This document shows, piece by piece, positions 7,205-15,222 of a DNA stretch of 24,181 bases (the first letter of the stretch is position 1; the number at the start of each line of letters is the position of its first letter). The notes under the pieces were generated by a model. It was given only the letters and a program-made list of their open reading frames with translations, was not told where the DNA came from and ran no database searches. The stretch is from NCBI GenBank assembly GCA_051884615.1, contig JBJEVT010000004.1, positions 1 through 24,181 on the forward strand, read 5' to 3'. The DNA is from UBA1724 sp051884615. GTDB taxonomy: Bacteria; Verrucomicrobiota; Lentisphaeria; Oligosphaerales; Oligosphaeraceae. A program made the position numbers and the translations under genes.

Positions 7205-8260
7205 ATGAGCACGATGGAAGGCAAAAGCGAGGCCTACAAGCAGGCCGGCGTGGATATTGATTTGGCAACCCAGCTCCTGAAGAACGTGAAAGGGCGCATT
7301 GCCTCCACCCGCACCCCCCAGGTCCTCGCCCCCATCGGCGGCTTCGGCGGGCTCTATCGCATCGACCTCGCCCGCTGGAAGCACCCCGTGATGGTGGTGT
7401 CCGTGGACGGCGTGGGCACCAAGCTGATGATCGCCCAGATGATGGAGAAGTTCGACACCGTGGGCCACGACATCGTGAACCACTGCATCAACGACATCGC
7501 CGTCCAGGGCGCCACTCCGGTCTATTTCCTGGACTACATCGGCATCGGGAAGATGCGGAGTCCCCTGTATGAGGACGTGCTTTCCGGGTGCGCGGACGCC
7601 TGCAAGGCGGAAGGGGTGTGCCTCATTGGCGGCGAATCCGCCGAGATGCCGGGCATGTACGGGAACGACTTTGACCTGGTGGGCTGCATCACGGGCATTG
7701 TGGAGGAGGACCAGATCATCACGGGGGAGAAGATCCGGCCCGGCCACGTTGCCCTGGCCATTGGCTCCAACGGCTTGCAGACCAACGGATTCTCCCTGGC
7801 GCGAAAGGTGCTGTTCGAGAAGGCGGGCTATGACGTGAAGGACCGCCCCGCCTGCCTGGGCGGCAAGAGCCTGGGCGAAGCCCTGCTGGAACCCCACCAG
7901 TGCTTCTGGAAGGCGGTGAAGGCCGCCCTGGACGCCCGTTTCCCCCTGGACGGCATCGCCCATATCACCGGAGGCGGCCTCTATGACAACGTGCCCCGCA
8001 TCCTCCCCGAGGATGTGAACGTGCGCTTCGACGCCTCCAAGATCCAGGACGCGCCCCCCATCTTCTCCCTGATCCGGGAGGCCGGCGACATCGATCCCTA
8101 CGAGATGTACCGGGTCTTCAACATGGGGGCGGGCATGGTCTGGTTCGTGCCCGAGGACCGGGCGGACGAGGGACTCTCCCTCATCCGCGGCGCCGGCTTC
8201 CGGGCCATGGCCATCGGCCAGGTGCTTCCCGGTTCCCGGAAGGTGGAAGTCACCCTGTAA
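7205..8260 (+). CDS. purM: Phosphoribosylformylglycinamidine cyclo-ligase (AIR synthetase)
   Basis: ATP-dependent fifth step of purine biosynthesis, converting FGAM to AIR in the cytoplasm. The 351 residues match the family length. Visible landmarks are the N-terminal YKQAGVDID, the nucleotide-binding SVDGVGTKL at 66-74, the HDIVNHCINDI segment, GGESAEMPGMY, the second-half GLQTNGFSLAR and the C-terminal AHITGGGLYDNVPRILP. The start at 7205 was chosen because family similarity begins within a few residues; an alternative ATG lies at 7214 and neither has a strong ribosome-binding site. A 39-base gap separates it from the uracil-DNA glycosylase gene downstream, so co-transcription is likely. 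Confidence 0.96.
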   Translation: MSTMEGKSEAYKQAGVDIDLATQLLKNVKGRIASTRTPQVLAPIGGFGGLYRIDLARWKHPVMVVSVDGVGTKLMIAQMMEKFDTVGHDIVNHCINDIAVQGATPVYFLDYIGIGKMRSPLYEDVLSGCADACKAEGVCLIGGESAEMPGMYGNDFDLVGCITGIVEEDQIITGEKIRPGHVALAIGSNGLQTNGFSLARKVLFEKAGYDVKDRPACLGGKSLGEALLEPHQCFWKAVKAALDARFPLDGIAHITGGGLYDNVPRILPEDVNVRFDASKIQDAPPIFSLIREAGDIDPYEMYRVFNMGAGMVWFVPEDRADEGLSLIRGAGFRAMAIGQVLPGSRKVEVTL

Positions 8261-8299
8261 TCCCCCCTCCCTTCTTCACCCCGGTTTTTCTTCCCCAGG

Positions 8300-9217
8300 A
8301 TGCCGCCCCTCCAGCAGGAACTCGTTCGCCTGGTTCGCCAGATGCAGCTCCGGGGGCTTTCCACGGTTTGCCTGTCGGAGGCCAATCTGCGGGTGCTGGG
8401 CCGGCGCCCCGCCCCGGCGCCTCCCGCCGCTCCCCCGCCCCGCCCCATGCCCACCCTGGAGCAGAAGCAGCGGGCCATCCAGACGTTCGCCCAGGCCCAG
8501 GCGGCCAAAGCCCCCGCCCCCGCCCCTGCCCCTGCGCCCGCCCCCGCGTCTGCGCCGACGAACTTTCCCGCGCCGCCGGATGTGCGGGGGGCGGACTGGG
8601 AGGAATTGAGCCGTGTCTGCCAGTCCTGCCAATGCTGCCGTCTGGGGGCCACCCGCCAGAATCTGGTTTTCGAGGACGGGGACCGGAATGCGCCCTTGAT
8701 GTTCATCGGCGAGGGGCCCGGAGCCGACGAGGACGCCCAGGGCAAGCCCTTTGTGGGGCGGGCGGGGAAGTTGCTCACCGCCATGATCCACGCCATGGGG
8801 CGGGACCGGGAGAGCCGGGACCCCGCCACCTCGGTGTACATCGCCAACGTCGTCAAATGCCGTCCCCCAGGCAACCGGAATCCCCAGGGGGAGGAGAGCG
8901 GCGCCTGCCTGGGATACCTGCGGCGCCAGATCGCCCTGGTGCGTCCCCGGGTCATCGTGCTGCTGGGCAACGTGGCGTTGACGGCCCTTTTCGGGCGGGG
9001 CGGCATCATCCAGGCCCGGGGCGTCTGGCGGGAATACCAGGGCATTCCCGTCATGCCCACCTTCCATCCCGCCTTCCTGCTGCGCCACGAGAACTACAAG
9101 GCGGACTTCATCGCCCTGAAGCGCCAGGTCTGGCAGGACCTGCAGAAGGTCATGGCCAAGCTCCGGGAGGACGCCCCCGCCGCGGAGACGCCCCCTCCCC
9201 CCTCTTCCTCCTGTTGA
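8300..9217 (+). CDS. Uracil-DNA glycosylase, family 4 (Fe-S)
   Basis: Base-excision repair enzyme removing uracil from DNA. Residues about 105-290 carry the family 4 signature: GEGPGADEDAQGKPFVGRAG (138-157, uracil-binding motif), NVVKCRPPGNRNP (183-195), and the C-terminal HPAFLLR (256-262). Four cysteines fit the [4Fe-4S] ligands: C110 and C113 as CxxC, then C187 and C203 with the expected 16-residue spacing. An N-terminal extension of about 100 residues comprises a small helical region (1-35) and a Pro/Ala-rich linker with an uninterrupted AP repeat (71-82), longer than the compact thermophile enzymes. Only a weak ribosome-binding site (CCAGG abutting the start) is present. It lies between purM and the RpiB-GlyA gene. 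Confidence 0.93.
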   Translation: MPPLQQELVRLVRQMQLRGLSTVCLSEANLRVLGRRPAPAPPAAPPPRPMPTLEQKQRAIQTFAQAQAAKAPAPAPAPAPAPASAPTNFPAPPDVRGADWEELSRVCQSCQCCRLGATRQNLVFEDGDRNAPLMFIGEGPGADEDAQGKPFVGRAGKLLTAMIHAMGRDRESRDPATSVYIANVVKCRPPGNRNPQGEESGACLGYLRRQIALVRPRVIVLLGNVALTALFGRGGIIQARGVWREYQGIPVMPTFHPAFLLRHENYKADFIALKRQVWQDLQKVMAKLREDAPAAETPPPPSSSC

Positions 9218-9260
9218 ACTCTCCCTGACAACCACAGCCACTGCTTAAGGAACCTCCCCC

Positions 9261-10982
9261 ATGCTTGCGGATTGGAAAACACTCCCCGGAACCATTCGTC
9301 TCGGCCTCGCCTCCGACCACGGCGGCCTGGAGAAGAAGAATTTTCTGGTGAAGGAACTGAATGCCCTGGGCCACCAGGTGACCGACTTCGGTCCCGCCAC
9401 CCTGGACCCCGAGGACGACTACCCGGATTTCGCCTTCCCCCTCTGCACAGCGCTGCGGGATGGCAAAATCGACGCCGGAATCCTCCTCTGCCGCAGCGGC
9501 ATCGGCATGTCCATCCTCGCCAACCGCTTCCATGGACTCCGGGCCGCCCTGGCGGAAACCGAGCAGAAGGCACGGGCCAGCCGGGAGCACAATGACAGCA
9601 ACATCCTGGTCACCGGCGGCGACGCCCTCTCCTCCCAGGAGACCCTCCAGGTGGTCAAGGCCTGGCTGGACACCCCCTTCAGCCAGGGAGACCGCCATAT
9701 CCGGCGCCTGACCAAGCTGGAGAACTACTCCCTGGACGAAACCGCCGCCCTGCGGAACGTGGATCCCGAGCTCTCCGTCCTGATCGACCAGGAGCAGGCC
9801 CGCCAGTCCGAGGGGCTGGAGCTCATCGCCAGCGAGAACTTCACCAGCCCGGCCGTCCGCGCCGCCCAGGGCTCCATCCTCACCAACAAATATGCGGAGG
9901 GGCTTCCCGGAAAGCGCTACTACAACGGCTGCGCCAACGTGGACCAGATCGAGCAGCTTGCCATCGACCGCGCCAAGGCCCTCTTCGGGGCCGAGGCCGC
10001 CAACGTGCAGCCCCACTCCGGCAGCCAGGCCAACCAGGAAGTCTACTACGCCCTGCTGGAACCCGGGGACACCGTCCTGGGCATGAGCCTGGACGCGGGC
10101 GGCCACCTCTCCCACGGCCTGAAGGTGAACTTCAGCGGGCGCACCTACAACTTCGTGGGCTACGGCGTGGACCGGGAGACCGAGACCATCAACTACGACG
10201 AGCTGGAGAAGCTGGCCCTGGAAGTGAAGCCCAAGATGCTCCTGGCCGGCGCCTCCGCCTATCCCCGCATCCTGGACTTCCCCCGCCTCCGGCAAATCGC
10301 CGACAAGGCGGGCTGCCTCCTGATGGTGGACATGGCCCACATCGCCGGCCTGGTGGCCGCGGGCGTCCATCCCAGCCCCGTCCCCTACTGCGACGTGGTC
10401 ACCACCACCACCCACAAGACCCTCCGCGGACCCCGGGGCGGCCTCATCCTCTGCAAGGAGCAATACATCAAGAAAATCAACTCCGCGGTCTTCCCCGGCA
10501 CCCAGGGCGGTCCTCTGGAGCACGTCATCGCCGCCAAGGCGGTGTGCCTCAAGGAGGCCATGACGCCGGAGTTCAAGGCCTACGGCGCCCAGGTGGTGAA
10601 GAACTGCCAGGCTTTGGCCGCCGCCCTGGCGAAGCGGGGTTTCCGCATTGTCTCCGGCGGCACGGACAACCACTGCATGCTGGTGGATCTGCGTCCCAAG
10701 GGCGTCACCGGCCGTGATGCGGCGGACGCCATGGACAAGGCGGGCATCACCGTCAACAAGAACATGATTCCCTTCGACCCCGCGAAGCCCGCCGTCACCA
10801 GCGGCATCCGGGTGGGCACCGCCGCCGTCACCACCCGCGGCATGAAGGAAGGGGAGATGGAGAAGATCGCCGACTTCATGACCCGCATCGTGGAGAATCT
10901 GGGCAACGAGGAGGTGTACCAGCAGGTGCACCAGGAGGTCAAAGCCCTGGCCGCCGACTTCCCCCTGCCCCAGTTCTGCTAG
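9261..10982 (+). CDS. Fused ribose-5-phosphate isomerase B / serine hydroxymethyltransferase
   Basis: One 573-residue frame carries two enzymes. Residues about 12-145 are RpiB-like (ribose-5-P to ribulose-5-P): ASDHGG at 17-22, catalytic Cys77 in LLCRSGIGMSILANRF, and HNDSNILVTGG at 110-120. Residues about 155-573 are a full-length SHMT (GlyA), converting serine and tetrahydrofolate to glycine and methylene-THF: LIASENF (188-194), YAEGLPGKRYY (211-221), DMAH (357-360), PLP-lysine K386 in TTTTHKTLRGPRGG, and the C-terminal SGIRVGT. Both active sites look intact. AAGGAA lies eight bases before the start. No stop or frameshift separates the halves, and the junction is a short linker (about 140-158). 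Placed with purM, it could link pentose phosphate and one-carbon supply to nucleotide synthesis. Confidence 0.95.
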   Translation: MLADWKTLPGTIRLGLASDHGGLEKKNFLVKELNALGHQVTDFGPATLDPEDDYPDFAFPLCTALRDGKIDAGILLCRSGIGMSILANRFHGLRAALAETEQKARASREHNDSNILVTGGDALSSQETLQVVKAWLDTPFSQGDRHIRRLTKLENYSLDETAALRNVDPELSVLIDQEQARQSEGLELIASENFTSPAVRAAQGSILTNKYAEGLPGKRYYNGCANVDQIEQLAIDRAKALFGAEAANVQPHSGSQANQEVYYALLEPGDTVLGMSLDAGGHLSHGLKVNFSGRTYNFVGYGVDRETETINYDELEKLALEVKPKMLLAGASAYPRILDFPRLRQIADKAGCLLMVDMAHIAGLVAAGVHPSPVPYCDVVTTTTHKTLRGPRGGLILCKEQYIKKINSAVFPGTQGGPLEHVIAAKAVCLKEAMTPEFKAYGAQVVKNCQALAAALAKRGFRIVSGGTDNHCMLVDLRPKGVTGRDAADAMDKAGITVNKNMIPFDPAKPAVTSGIRVGTAAVTTRGMKEGEMEKIADFMTRIVENLGNEEVYQQVHQEVKALAADFPLPQFC

Positions 10983-11026
10983 GCGTCCCGCCGTCCCGGG
11001 AGGGCGTTCCCGGTCTCCCGGGGCGT

Positions 11027-11096
11027 CCCCCGTTTCCGCTCCCGTTTTCCCCCTCGCCTTCCCCCGTCCCCGCCTTCCCCGCCTTTCCCCCGCTTT
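11027..11096 (+). other. C-rich, G-poor tract, possible Rho-utilisation site
   Basis: After the fusion gene, about 70 bases are nearly all pyrimidine with isolated G residues. No U-tailed terminator hairpin is seen in this 163-base gap, although CCGGGAG and CTCCCGG at about 10996-11020 can pair. A C-rich unstructured RNA is the usual entry site for Rho, so this may end the upstream transcript. Pyrimidine tracts also precede many other genes here, so the call is weak. Confidence 0.3.
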
Positions 11097-11145
11097 GGGG
11101 GGACGAGGCGGCAGGCCCCGGGCGGTCCGGGAGGCTTCTTGCGAT

Positions 11146-12153
11146 ATGGCACTGACCGTCAACTACAACGAAGAGGGCATTCCCGACAGCGTGCCCACCT
11201 ATCTTTTCGACCAGGCGGAGACCTATCGGGAGAATCCCCGGGACGCCGCCCTGGAGTGGTTCACCTCTGCCATCCTGGGGCTCTCCCTCCATTTCGGCCT
11301 CCCCTCCCTCCTGGGCAAAGGGGAGGAGCCCGGCAATCTTCTGACGGAGGAGCAATACCGCAGGCTCCCCGAGAAATTCCACTGCAAGAACTTTGACATG
11401 GTGGATGCGGTGGAGCTGGCCATCGCCGCCGGCGCCCGGTACATCGCCTTCCCCGCCGTCCTGCCCGACGGCTTCTGCCTCTACCACACCGCCACCACGG
11501 AATTCGGCTCCGTCCGCAGCGCCGCCAACCGGGATCTGGTGGGGGAGCTGGCCTCCACCTGCGAATATCACGGGCTGGGGCTCTTCCTGGAGTATCCCTT
11601 CGGCCAGAACCGCCAGCGCCATCCCCAGGGGGTGCCCCAGGGGCTCATGGCCCAGGCGGAATACATGGACTTTGCGAAGGAGCAGCTCCACGAGCTGTTG
11701 ACCCAGTATGGGCCGGTGGCGGGCATCTCCTTCACGGGCCGGAGCGCCCTGGAGAACCGGCAGAGCCCCTATGACCTGGAGGACCTGTACAAGATGATCC
11801 GCTTCCTCCAGCCCAACGCCCTGGTGGCCTTCCGGGAGGGCGTCTCCGGCGGCGAGGATTTCCTGAGCGTCGTCGATCCCGAGGGCAAGGAGGGCCTTCT
11901 GGCCACCAACACCACCCGCCCCCTGGAGATCCGCCGCTGCCTGGCGCCCGGCGAGGACCGGAGCTATCATCCCGAGCATGCGGGGCGCCACAGGAAGCAG
12001 GAGGAAATCTGGCGGGAACTTGCCCGGGCCCACAAGGCCAACGCCAACCTTCTGCTGAACACCGCCCTGATGCCCGACGGCTCCCTGGATCTGGAGGACA
12101 TCCAGACACTGCTGGCCGTGGGCGAACGCCTGGAAAAGGAAGGACGCCCGTGA
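11146..12153 (+). CDS. GH29 (alpha-L-fucosidase)-like protein, probably inactive
   Basis: The fold follows GH29 along the sequence: EWFTSAILGLSLHFGLPSL (38-56) for the family's FGLFIHWG region, CKNFDMVDAVELAIAAGARYI (80-100), DGFCLYHTATTEFGSV (108-123), RDLVGELASTCEYHGLGL (129-146), QLHELLTQYGP (180-190) and the C-terminal NLLLNTALMPDGSL (301-314). Catalytic features are missing. The family nucleophile Asp in the W-F-D-G type motif is replaced in ISFTG (T197), the HH pair before DGF is LP, and the strand-1 HWG is HFG. There is no signal peptide and only 335 residues, without the C-terminal beta-sandwich. GGGAGG about 11 bases upstream supports the start. Its stop overlaps the next gene's GTG start. 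Role unknown: binding protein or scaffold are possibilities. Confidence 0.75.
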   Translation: MALTVNYNEEGIPDSVPTYLFDQAETYRENPRDAALEWFTSAILGLSLHFGLPSLLGKGEEPGNLLTEEQYRRLPEKFHCKNFDMVDAVELAIAAGARYIAFPAVLPDGFCLYHTATTEFGSVRSAANRDLVGELASTCEYHGLGLFLEYPFGQNRQRHPQGVPQGLMAQAEYMDFAKEQLHELLTQYGPVAGISFTGRSALENRQSPYDLEDLYKMIRFLQPNALVAFREGVSGGEDFLSVVDPEGKEGLLATNTTRPLEIRRCLAPGEDRSYHPEHAGRHRKQEEIWRELARAHKANANLLLNTALMPDGSLDLEDIQTLLAVGERLEKEGRP

Positions 12154-13289
12154 CCCCCTTTCTGGAGACACTCCCGGAACCCCTCCCGCCCCCGGTGGAT
12201 CTGGACCAGGCCGCAGGACACCGCCCCTCCCCTCTCTGCCTCCAATGGCAGGAACCCCTGGCCAGGAGATTCTCCCGAAATCCCCACGGATTGACAAAAT
12301 ACGCCGAGGAATGCCGCCGGGCGCTGCGGATGGCCGAGCGCACGCTGCTGCAGCTGGCGGGAGCGGACGAGAGGGACACGGGGGTGCTCTGGTGCGCCAA
12401 TGGCACCGCCGCCCTGAATCTGGCCCTGCGGGGCTTCCCCTTCCCCCGGGAGAACGCCCCCCTTGCCGTGGACGCCGGGGGACACCACGCCCTCACGGAG
12501 ACCGCCCGCAGCCTCTCCCGCCCCCTCGCCCCCTTTCTCCTGGAGGATTCCGGCAGGCTCCCCGCCAACCTCCCGGACGACACCGCCCTGGCCGCCTTCT
12601 CCCTGGTCAACAACGAGACCGGACTCCTCTGGGACGGGGACGCCTCCCCCCTGCCGCCGGGATGCCCCATCCTGCTGGACGCCTGCCAGGCCTTCGGCAA
12701 GCATCCCCTCCCCTGGAACGTCCCCCGGGTGGAGATGATGGTGCTCTCCAGCCGCAAGCTGGGCGGGCCCGCCACAGGCGCGGCGCTCCTCTTCCGGAAA
12801 TCCCTGAAGCTGACCCCCTGGCTCACCGGGGGAGGGCAGCAGGGGGGGATTGTGGGCGGCACCGTCGACGTGGTCAGCGCCCTGCTCTTCACCGCCGCCG
12901 CCCAGGAGGCCTGCCGGCGCGCCCGGGAAGTCCTCCCCCGCGTCGCCGCCCTGAACCGCCTGCTCCGGGAGGGTCTCCAGACCCTGGGCAAGGGGCGATG
13001 GCCCCTCTTCTCCCCCGCCCAGGCATCCCCCTACATCCTCTATTTCGCCATCCCCGGATACCAGGGCGCCCTGGTGGCGCGGCTGCTGGCGGAGAACCAC
13101 GGAATCCTGGTGGGGACGGGCAGCGCCTGCACGGCGGAATCCGGGGAGACCAGCGCCCTGCTCCGGGCGAAGGGCGTCCCCGAGGCGCTGGCCCGTTCCG
13201 CTCTTCGCATCAGCCTCTCCCCGGAGAGCACCCAGGAGGAGATCCAGGCGTTCCTCCAGGCCCTTCCCCGGGTCCTGAAGGAGTATTGA
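12150..13289 (+). CDS. Divergent class V aminotransferase, cysteine desulfurase (NifS/IscS)-like
   Basis: PLP enzyme of the cysteine desulfurase type, 379 residues. Landmarks: LDQAAG (18-23) for the family LDNAAT, NGTAALNLAL (84-93), VNNETG (153-158), LLDACQAFGK (175-184, with D177 and Q180), PLP-lysine K203 in LSSRKLGGPATG, and the catalytic loop GTGSACTAESG with C327. Departures: the His before the PLP-lysine is Arg, and the GGGQERG-type motif is GGGQQGG and lacks its arginine. Cysteine desulfurase activity is plausible but unproven; another PLP-dependent role is possible. It starts with GTG at 12150, overlapping the preceding stop by four bases, with AAGGAAGGA directly upstream, so it is translationally coupled to the GH29-like gene. 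Confidence 0.85.
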   Translation: MTPFLETLPEPLPPPVDLDQAAGHRPSPLCLQWQEPLARRFSRNPHGLTKYAEECRRALRMAERTLLQLAGADERDTGVLWCANGTAALNLALRGFPFPRENAPLAVDAGGHHALTETARSLSRPLAPFLLEDSGRLPANLPDDTALAAFSLVNNETGLLWDGDASPLPPGCPILLDACQAFGKHPLPWNVPRVEMMVLSSRKLGGPATGAALLFRKSLKLTPWLTGGGQQGGIVGGTVDVVSALLFTAAAQEACRRAREVLPRVAALNRLLREGLQTLGKGRWPLFSPAQASPYILYFAIPGYQGALVARLLAENHGILVGTGSACTAESGETSALLRAKGVPEALARSALRISLSPESTQEEIQAFLQALPRVLKEY

Positions 13290-13377
13290 GGCGGCGCGCC
13301 CCGGGCGGGGGGTTCCGGGCGAAAAACCTCGGGGAGGGAATCACGAAACGGGGAACGTGGATATACGTTAGAGCAAT

Positions 13378-15222
13378 ATGCCGAAACTTTGCGACAAATG
13401 TCATATCAACCCGGCGGTGGTGCACATCCGCGCCATGACTCCCGAGGGGAGACGGGAAACCTCCAGCTACTGCCTGAATTGCGCCGTGGAACTCTTCGGC
13501 AACGCCGACATTCCCGCGGATTTCCGGGAGATGCTGGACGAACTCATCCAGCTGGAAAAGTCCCTGAAGCAGCGCGAGCGGAAGACTCCCGGAACGCAAC
13601 AGGAAAAGCCGCAGGAAAAGCCGCAGGAGCAGCAGCAGAAAAAGCCCGCCTGCCCCCATTGCGGATGCATCCCGGGAGAATCGTACGAGAAGTGCGGATA
13701 CTGCTTCGCCTCCCTGCGTCCCTTCCTCCTCAGGCTTGTCCTCCCCGCCGAAGGCGACGGCAAGATCCCCATGCCCCCCGCCTCCCTGCGCCAGGGCGGC
13801 CCCAGGCTGGCCCTCATGAGCAAGCGGGACCAGATACGGCAGCTCTTCCATCTCCTCGACATCCGGGAAGCCTCCTTCCTGAAGGGAAGGCTGGACGGCG
13901 TGGAGTCGGTGCAGGACGAAATCGACGCCCTCCGGCAGGAAATCATGCAGGCGGCGCTGGAGGAGGACGCGCACCCCGCCTCCTCCCCCACGACGCGCGC
14001 CCTCCGTCCCGTCACCATCCACGGAGGAACCCTCCTCCCCTTCCCCGGCGTCGAGGAGGTGTCCCCGTCGTCCCCCCTGGTGCGCCTGGCCATCTCCCTC
14101 TGCATCTTCCGGACCCTGGTGGATCCCCCCGGGGGCTTTCCCGAGAAGCCCGAGGAATGTCGTCGGAAGATGGAGGACCTTTTCGCCCTCTCCCCCGTCT
14201 TCCAGGGAGGCTACCGGCGGGAAGGGGAGCCGGCCATCTACTCCGCCAACGGGAGAGTGCGGGCCTTCTTCGGGCGCACGGAGGAGGGGGCGGGCGCCTC
14301 CCAGGCGGCGGACGGGCGCGCCACCTTCTCCCTCACCATCCTCCCCTGGGAGACGTACAAGCTCCCCCTCCACGGGACCTCCCTCATGGAGGAGTGGGAG
14401 AAGCGCTATCATTTCTTCCAGGATCCGGTGCTGGGCTTCTTCCATCCCCTGCGCGGCATCTGCCGTGCCGCCCACCGTCTGGTCCACACCCTCCACCTTC
14501 CCGCCCTCATGGCCCTGCTGGGCCTGGAACGGCTCCGCATGATCGTCAACTACCTGGAGGGGCGCCATCCCTGTGAAACCATGGCCTGCAACCTGTTCCT
14601 GGGCCGCCCGGCCTTCATCCCGGACAACTCCCCGGAGGCCATGGACCCCTTCCCCTGCGGACTGCTGGTGCTGAAGGATTGCCTCATGGAATGGGACGGC
14701 GTCGAGGAGCGCGTGAAACGCCTCACCCGCGTCGCCAGGATTCTGGAGAAGCGGGAGCTGCAGGCCCGCAGCTGGTTCCTGCGCAGCGACGTGGACCGGG
14801 AGAATCTCCTGGACGCCATCAGCCATTCCCGCGCCCTGCTGCGGGGCGCCCGCACCCTCTCTCCGCGGGAGATGGCCACCGCCCTCTCCCGTCTCTGGCT
14901 CGGCCAGGAGCTGGGATGCTTCCCCTCCCTGCCGCGCCCGCGCATCCTGAAAGCCCTGGGCTACTTCCTGGACCGCCAGGTCCAGACTCCCGCCCCGGCG
15001 AAGCACAAGGGCGACGGCCAGAGGCAGATTCCCCTGGACGCCCCCGGCAGGCCGGGAGAGGACAGCCCCACCTGGCAGCGGAGCCTGCTTCCCTGGGAGG
15101 AGCAGGTCGCCCGCCCCGCCGCCGACGCCCCCGGACCCGATCTCATGCTCCTGCACCAGATCGACCGGGAGACCACGGAGAGGGTGCGCCAGATTCTGGA
15201 GACCCCGGAGGAGGAGTCATGA
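13378..15222 (+). CDS. McsA-McsB fusion with degenerate arginine-kinase domain
   Basis: Residues 1-190 have the McsA order: a zinc-binding C5xxC8...C32xxC35 with NPAVVHI between, a second C92PHC95...C106GYC109 pair, and a helical UvrB/UvrC-type motif at about 155-190. Residues about 220-520 follow McsB (ATP:guanido phosphotransferase): SSPLVRLAIS (231-240) for SSRIRLARN, GFFHPLRGICRAAHRLVHTLHLPAL (353-377, family GYLTSCPTNVGTGMRASVMLHLPAL region), and the C-terminal VKRLTRVARILEKRELQARS (447-466) with SRALLRGARTLSPREM. The SCPTN motif, its Cys and the RGxYGEG motif are absent, so arginine kinase activity is doubtful; one phosphate-binding Arg (R367) seems kept. A Pro/Gln/Lys linker lies at 70-90. 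No good ribosome-binding site. Its stop overlaps the next start (ATGA). Confidence 0.78.
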   Translation: MPKLCDKCHINPAVVHIRAMTPEGRRETSSYCLNCAVELFGNADIPADFREMLDELIQLEKSLKQRERKTPGTQQEKPQEKPQEQQQKKPACPHCGCIPGESYEKCGYCFASLRPFLLRLVLPAEGDGKIPMPPASLRQGGPRLALMSKRDQIRQLFHLLDIREASFLKGRLDGVESVQDEIDALRQEIMQAALEEDAHPASSPTTRALRPVTIHGGTLLPFPGVEEVSPSSPLVRLAISLCIFRTLVDPPGGFPEKPEECRRKMEDLFALSPVFQGGYRREGEPAIYSANGRVRAFFGRTEEGAGASQAADGRATFSLTILPWETYKLPLHGTSLMEEWEKRYHFFQDPVLGFFHPLRGICRAAHRLVHTLHLPALMALLGLERLRMIVNYLEGRHPCETMACNLFLGRPAFIPDNSPEAMDPFPCGLLVLKDCLMEWDGVEERVKRLTRVARILEKRELQARSWFLRSDVDRENLLDAISHSRALLRGARTLSPREMATALSRLWLGQELGCFPSLPRPRILKALGYFLDRQVQTPAPAKHKGDGQRQIPLDAPGRPGEDSPTWQRSLLPWEEQVARPAADAPGPDLMLLHQIDRETTERVRQILETPEEES

